Assembly: GCF_013745115.1 (NCBI RefSeq)
Contig: NZ_CP051151.1
Span: 434,001-498,000, forward strand
Direction: 5' to 3'
Length of the DNA: 64,000 bases
DNA from: Hujiaoplasma nucleasis
GTDB taxonomy: Bacteria; Bacillota_I; Bacilli_A; Izemoplasmatales; Hujiaoplasmataceae
Shown here: piece by piece, positions 61,062-64,000 of the stretch
Position numbering within the stretch: the first letter of the stretch is position 1
How the letters are laid out: each line of letters begins with the position of its first letter
Notes under the pieces: model-generated
The model's input: the letters and a program-made list of their open reading frames with translations, nothing else
What the model was told of the DNA's origin: nothing
Database searches by the model: none
Made by a program: the position numbers and the translations under genes

Positions 61062-63734
61062 TTAATCATTTTCTTGACCTGCATATTCACCTTTTATTAA
61101 TTCTATATCCATTCTCTCTAAGTCAGCTTTAACCAAAGTCTCTTGTCCATGATCGTAAATGATATGCTTAAAACGTTTTTTTAATGCATCAATCCATATT
61201 TGATTAAATTCATGATTAAAAGTTGATTCATCTATATAAACATAATCTAATGTTTTTAAAGACTCTAGGGTAAATATATCCCTAATTTGTCCTTTAATAC
61301 AAATAGATATTTCCTTTTCTTGTAAGTAAGTTTGGTCAGATGATGATAACTTCAGATAATCATCTATATCTAAGACAAAACTCACATGGTGGTTTTTCAT
61401 GACTTCAAGTCTTCTTAGCAAATAATTAAAGGCTTTTTTTGATTTGATAGAATCGATCGAAATAGGTAATATCCATCTTAGTAATTTATCTAACTTCTTA
61501 GATTCTTGAATTAATGAATTCATGATCAATTTATCATAAGCTATATTTAAATCATTTTTGTCTAAAACATCATTTAATACTTTCTTATCTGTTAAAATAT
61601 TTAAATGATGGGGCTTAATTTCAATATGGGTTACTTTTTGATGCTTCCAGTTTTTTATATATAGATGTTTTAATTTTATGGTTTTTTGTTTTATGATATT
61701 ATCAAGTGTTTGAAGATATAAACTTTCTGTTTCTTCTTGCTTACGTATAGACTTATCTGAATAAATAACTTCTTGTGAAATGTTATGAGCCATTAATTGA
61801 ATTAAAGAGCTTTTGACTTTATTAAATTCATAATTCATGGCTTGGTAAGCATATGAAAAATTAAATAAGCCTTCATAAGCCTTACTTAATTTATTTGAAA
61901 ATCTTTCTGTCACTCTTTTATCTCTAGTATTCAATAAGATATATAAGTGATGATGGTTTTCAAGCTTATAAGCAAGTGAATGGTGGTTAGAAAAGGAAGA
62001 GATTTGGGATAGTAAATCATTGAGTTTATCTAGATAAACACTAAAACCATAATATTGAATGACTGATTTATAATTGCTTATATCGATCAATAAGACACCA
62101 TGATTTTGATTTTTCTTCCATTCTAAATCTTGTTCATTAAGATTGTTTTCTTTGACTTCTTCTACCAAAAGATAGATATCATAATCTAATAAAAACGACC
62201 AGAGTCTAAGTTCATCTTGCTTATAAGAGACTTGCCAAGACTTTGCTTGGATCAGTTGGTCTAGATAGAGCATAGGACTCATTTCTTTTTGAATTTCATT
62301 GAAGGCAACCATATCTTTTTCTAAATTTAATATTTTTTTTGCTTGTTGATTCAAGAAAATCATCTGATGATTCTTTATTTTTACCAATCCTAAATCTTTC
62401 ATATCCATGAATGATTTAAGGGCATGAAGTTCCATATCTTGATTGTTTTTCAATTGATATTGGCGTAATTTCCCGGATAAGATTAGAGCACTTAAAATAG
62501 TTATTTTTTTTCCTAAATCAAAGTTATCTTTTCTTGTATAGCTTAGGAGAAATTCATTTTCTTGCACTTTTTCTACAAAGATATAATCTGTAGTATCATC
62601 AACAAAGATAAAAGTATCCATTAACATTCTTGGATAAGTATTTTTATAGTCATCTTTTAAAATATCATCAATAATTAGATGATAATCTTCATAAGTTTTT
62701 TCTAATAATAAATTTTTAGAAAAATGCAATAATTCTACTTTTGCATTTATTATTTTTAAATAAACTAACTTATTAAAAACCTTACTTCGATCTAAGTCTA
62801 TAAATGTTTGACGTATAATTTCTCTTTCTTTAAGGTATATTTGTTGGTCTTTTAATTGAGACAGTAAAATTTGATAATAATTAAAATCATCAAAATGGAT
62901 ACTCTCTCTTTGCTTTAACTCATTTAAGTAGTTATTTGCTTCTATATAGGCTTGTGAATTAAGTTCTTTTAATAAGGGCAAAGCTGAAGAGAAAAAATTG
63001 ATTTTTGCTTGAATGGATGCTTGATTGATGACTTTATCAAGATATCTTTTATAAAATTCATAAGCATCTGTATATCTTTCTAATCCTATAGATAAACGAA
63101 TAAAGCGGTTTAAATATGATAACTTTCGCTGACTTTTGATAAAGAAGTCTTCATAGATTTTCATGGAATCAATCAATCCGTTTTCTTGATAAGCAAGATC
63201 TGATTCAACCAATAAAAACATTTCGTTTGCTTTGTTTTTATCAAAATTAAGGGCATATGTATAAGCGTTCTTTGCTTGTGATATGTCTTTTTCTTGGATG
63301 TATAATAAAGCAAGTTTCAAATATTTATTAATAATATTTTGAGATGAGATATGATCTTCTATAGCCTCTAAGGCTTGGATAGCATCTTTAATACGTTGCA
63401 GTCCTTCATAACAAATGGCCAAATAAAATTGATGGATGGTTTTACTTTTTTTTGTTTCTAGGTATTTTTCTTTAGATATAAGAATATTAAGTAATGAAGG
63501 ATAATCTTCAATTTCAAGTAGAATTTCTATATATAAATCATGCAATTTAATTAAATCTTCGTGTTTGTTTAATGGACCATGGTTTTTAATATCATTTAAA
63601 TAATCAATAGCTTCTTTATAAAGCTTTTCTTTAAATAGACTTCTAAAGTATGTATCAACTTGGTCCATCAATAAAAAACCCTTATCATCTAAAGGTATTT
63701 TATGATCATTCACCTTTGGTTTTATATCAGTCAT
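61062..63734 (-). CDS. Large TPR protein with degenerate GGDEF- and EAL-like domains
   Basis: 890 aa from ATG 63734, preceded by GAGG. Residues 20-350 are TPR-like helical repeats. 440-530 carry hydrophobic strand/helix patterns (PAS-like, weak). About 550-680 look like GGDEF (VLLIDISNYKSVIQYYGFSVY) without the GGDEF signature; about 690-890 look like EAL: LRWILPISIDS, LDYVYIDESTF, HIIYDHGQETLVKADLERMDI with ELIKGEYAG in place of the usual AEGVE..L..LG...QGY. The catalytic Glu/Asp residues are missing, so c-di-GMP synthesis or hydrolysis is unlikely; it may only bind a ligand. Overlaps the phosphoesterase gene by 8 nt. Confidence 0.7.
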   Translation of the reverse strand: MTDIKPKVNDHKIPLDDKGFLLMDQVDTYFRSLFKEKLYKEAIDYLNDIKNHGPLNKHEDLIKLHDLYIEILLEIEDYPSLLNILISKEKYLETKKSKTIHQFYLAICYEGLQRIKDAIQALEAIEDHISSQNIINKYLKLALLYIQEKDISQAKNAYTYALNFDKNKANEMFLLVESDLAYQENGLIDSMKIYEDFFIKSQRKLSYLNRFIRLSIGLERYTDAYEFYKRYLDKVINQASIQAKINFFSSALPLLKELNSQAYIEANNYLNELKQRESIHFDDFNYYQILLSQLKDQQIYLKEREIIRQTFIDLDRSKVFNKLVYLKIINAKVELLHFSKNLLLEKTYEDYHLIIDDILKDDYKNTYPRMLMDTFIFVDDTTDYIFVEKVQENEFLLSYTRKDNFDLGKKITILSALILSGKLRQYQLKNNQDMELHALKSFMDMKDLGLVKIKNHQMIFLNQQAKKILNLEKDMVAFNEIQKEMSPMLYLDQLIQAKSWQVSYKQDELRLWSFLLDYDIYLLVEEVKENNLNEQDLEWKKNQNHGVLLIDISNYKSVIQYYGFSVYLDKLNDLLSQISSFSNHHSLAYKLENHHHLYILLNTRDKRVTERFSNKLSKAYEGLFNFSYAYQAMNYEFNKVKSSLIQLMAHNISQEVIYSDKSIRKQEETESLYLQTLDNIIKQKTIKLKHLYIKNWKHQKVTHIEIKPHHLNILTDKKVLNDVLDKNDLNIAYDKLIMNSLIQESKKLDKLLRWILPISIDSIKSKKAFNYLLRRLEVMKNHHVSFVLDIDDYLKLSSSDQTYLQEKEISICIKGQIRDIFTLESLKTLDYVYIDESTFNHEFNQIWIDALKKRFKHIIYDHGQETLVKADLERMDIELIKGEYAGQEND

Positions 63735-64000
63735 GCTTAACCTCATGTAATTCTTGAAAGACTTCTTGGGTCTTTAGGTTAATTAAATAGATATGAATTT
63801 TATAATCTTCTATAATCATTTTAGCATAAGATGGAAAAAGATGGGATCTTGAATAAGATAAAGCACCCGGATTTAATAAAATTAATTGATTTTCTTGAAT
63901 CAACTTAGCTTTGTGTGTGTGACCATAAAGGGCTAAATCCATTCTTAAGATTTTTGCTTTTTCCTTTAAATTTGATAAACCAAATTTAACAAAATATCGG
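63727..64000 (-). CDS. YfcE/MJ0936-type metallophosphoesterase (5' end outside window)
   Basis: About 90 C-terminal residues are visible; the N-terminus with the D-x-H and GDxxD motifs lies beyond the right edge. The visible part has LALYGHTHKAKLI, the conserved GHTH metal-ligand motif, then LLNPGALSYSR, typical of the calcineurin-like phosphodiesterase YfcE. Such enzymes hydrolyse phosphodiester or phosphomonoester substrates with Mn. Only the fragment can be judged. Confidence 0.85.
   Translation of the reverse strand, partial: RYFVKFGLSNLKEKAKILRMDLALYGHTHKAKLIQENQLILLNPGALSYSRSHLFPSYAKMIIEDYKIHIYLINLKTQEVFQELHEVKHD

Overview
The window is strongly A+T-rich, densely packed DNA from a low-GC Gram-positive-type bacterium. 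Several things point to a free-living, wall-less or reduced relative of the Firmicutes (Acholeplasma/Izemoplasma-like) or a close Bacillota lineage: the very compact layout, the leader-controlled infC-rpmI-rplT operon, the gene order nusB-xseA-xseB-dxs-recN and the rsmD-coaD pair. UGA is a normal stop here (many ATGA stop/start overlaps, for example 2508-2511 and 14127-14130) and tryptophan is TGG, so the mycoplasma code is excluded. The exact taxon cannot be fixed from this sequence alone. Almost all genes run leftward (minus strand), as expected for one replichore. The few rightward genes are tRNA-Thr, a phosphodiesterase, a YwaF-like membrane protein, an M42 peptidase, ispH and a 51-aa membrane protein.

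Region by region: 1-7.4 kb is a maltodextrin locus (secreted GH13 amylase, MalG, MalF, MalE-like lipoprotein, cytosolic GH13 glucosidase) without its ATPase. 7.5-7.8 kb holds three tRNA-Arg genes with anticodons CCG, CCU and UCU. 7.85-9.1 kb is coaD, rsmD and a structured RNA (6S-like or a leader) with a textbook promoter. 9.1-9.7 kb is a tandem pair of TM2-domain genes, one frameshifted. Then come ppdK, an ABC exporter, tRNA-Thr, a GDPD phosphodiesterase, glgC-glgA (glycogen synthesis), a CtpE-like P-type ATPase, a TGS-domain nucleoside kinase that appears to start at AUU, a YwaF-like protein, a DUF2188 membrane protein, a radical-SAM-like protein that has lost its cysteines, a small P-loop kinase and a NatAB-type exporter. 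29-30.3 kb is the IF3/L35/L20 operon with its L20-type leader. 30.3-34.8 kb is glmS-glmM-glmU.

34.9-37.75 kb is a four-gene cassette of unknown function (secreted beta-rich protein, membrane-anchored protein, ABC ATPase, permease). It lies directly downstream of csoR-copA, and a two-component system, an HMA protein, a CueP-like protein and a SHOCT protein follow, so 37.8-43.6 kb is a copper-response island. An IS3-family element (43718-45434, 3-bp target duplication) has landed in the loop of the terminator of the neighbouring operon. 45.5-64 kb is largely housekeeping: patatin phospholipase, mnmA, nadE, nadD, M42 peptidase, RluD-type synthase, DUF402 phosphatase, trmL, DEAD helicase, ispH, recN, dxs, xseB, xseA, nusB. 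It ends in a large TPR protein with apparently degenerate GGDEF and EAL domains and a truncated YfcE-type phosphoesterase.

Together the genes describe a fermentative heterotroph that imports maltodextrins, stores glycogen, can interconvert PEP and pyruvate with PPDK, makes isoprenoids by the MEP route and UDP-GlcNAc by the Glm route, and defends itself against copper. The best candidates for something undescribed are the 34.9-37.75 kb cassette, the cysteine-less radical-SAM relative, the TPR/GGDEF/EAL-like protein, the AUU-started nucleoside kinase and the RNA upstream of rsmD.
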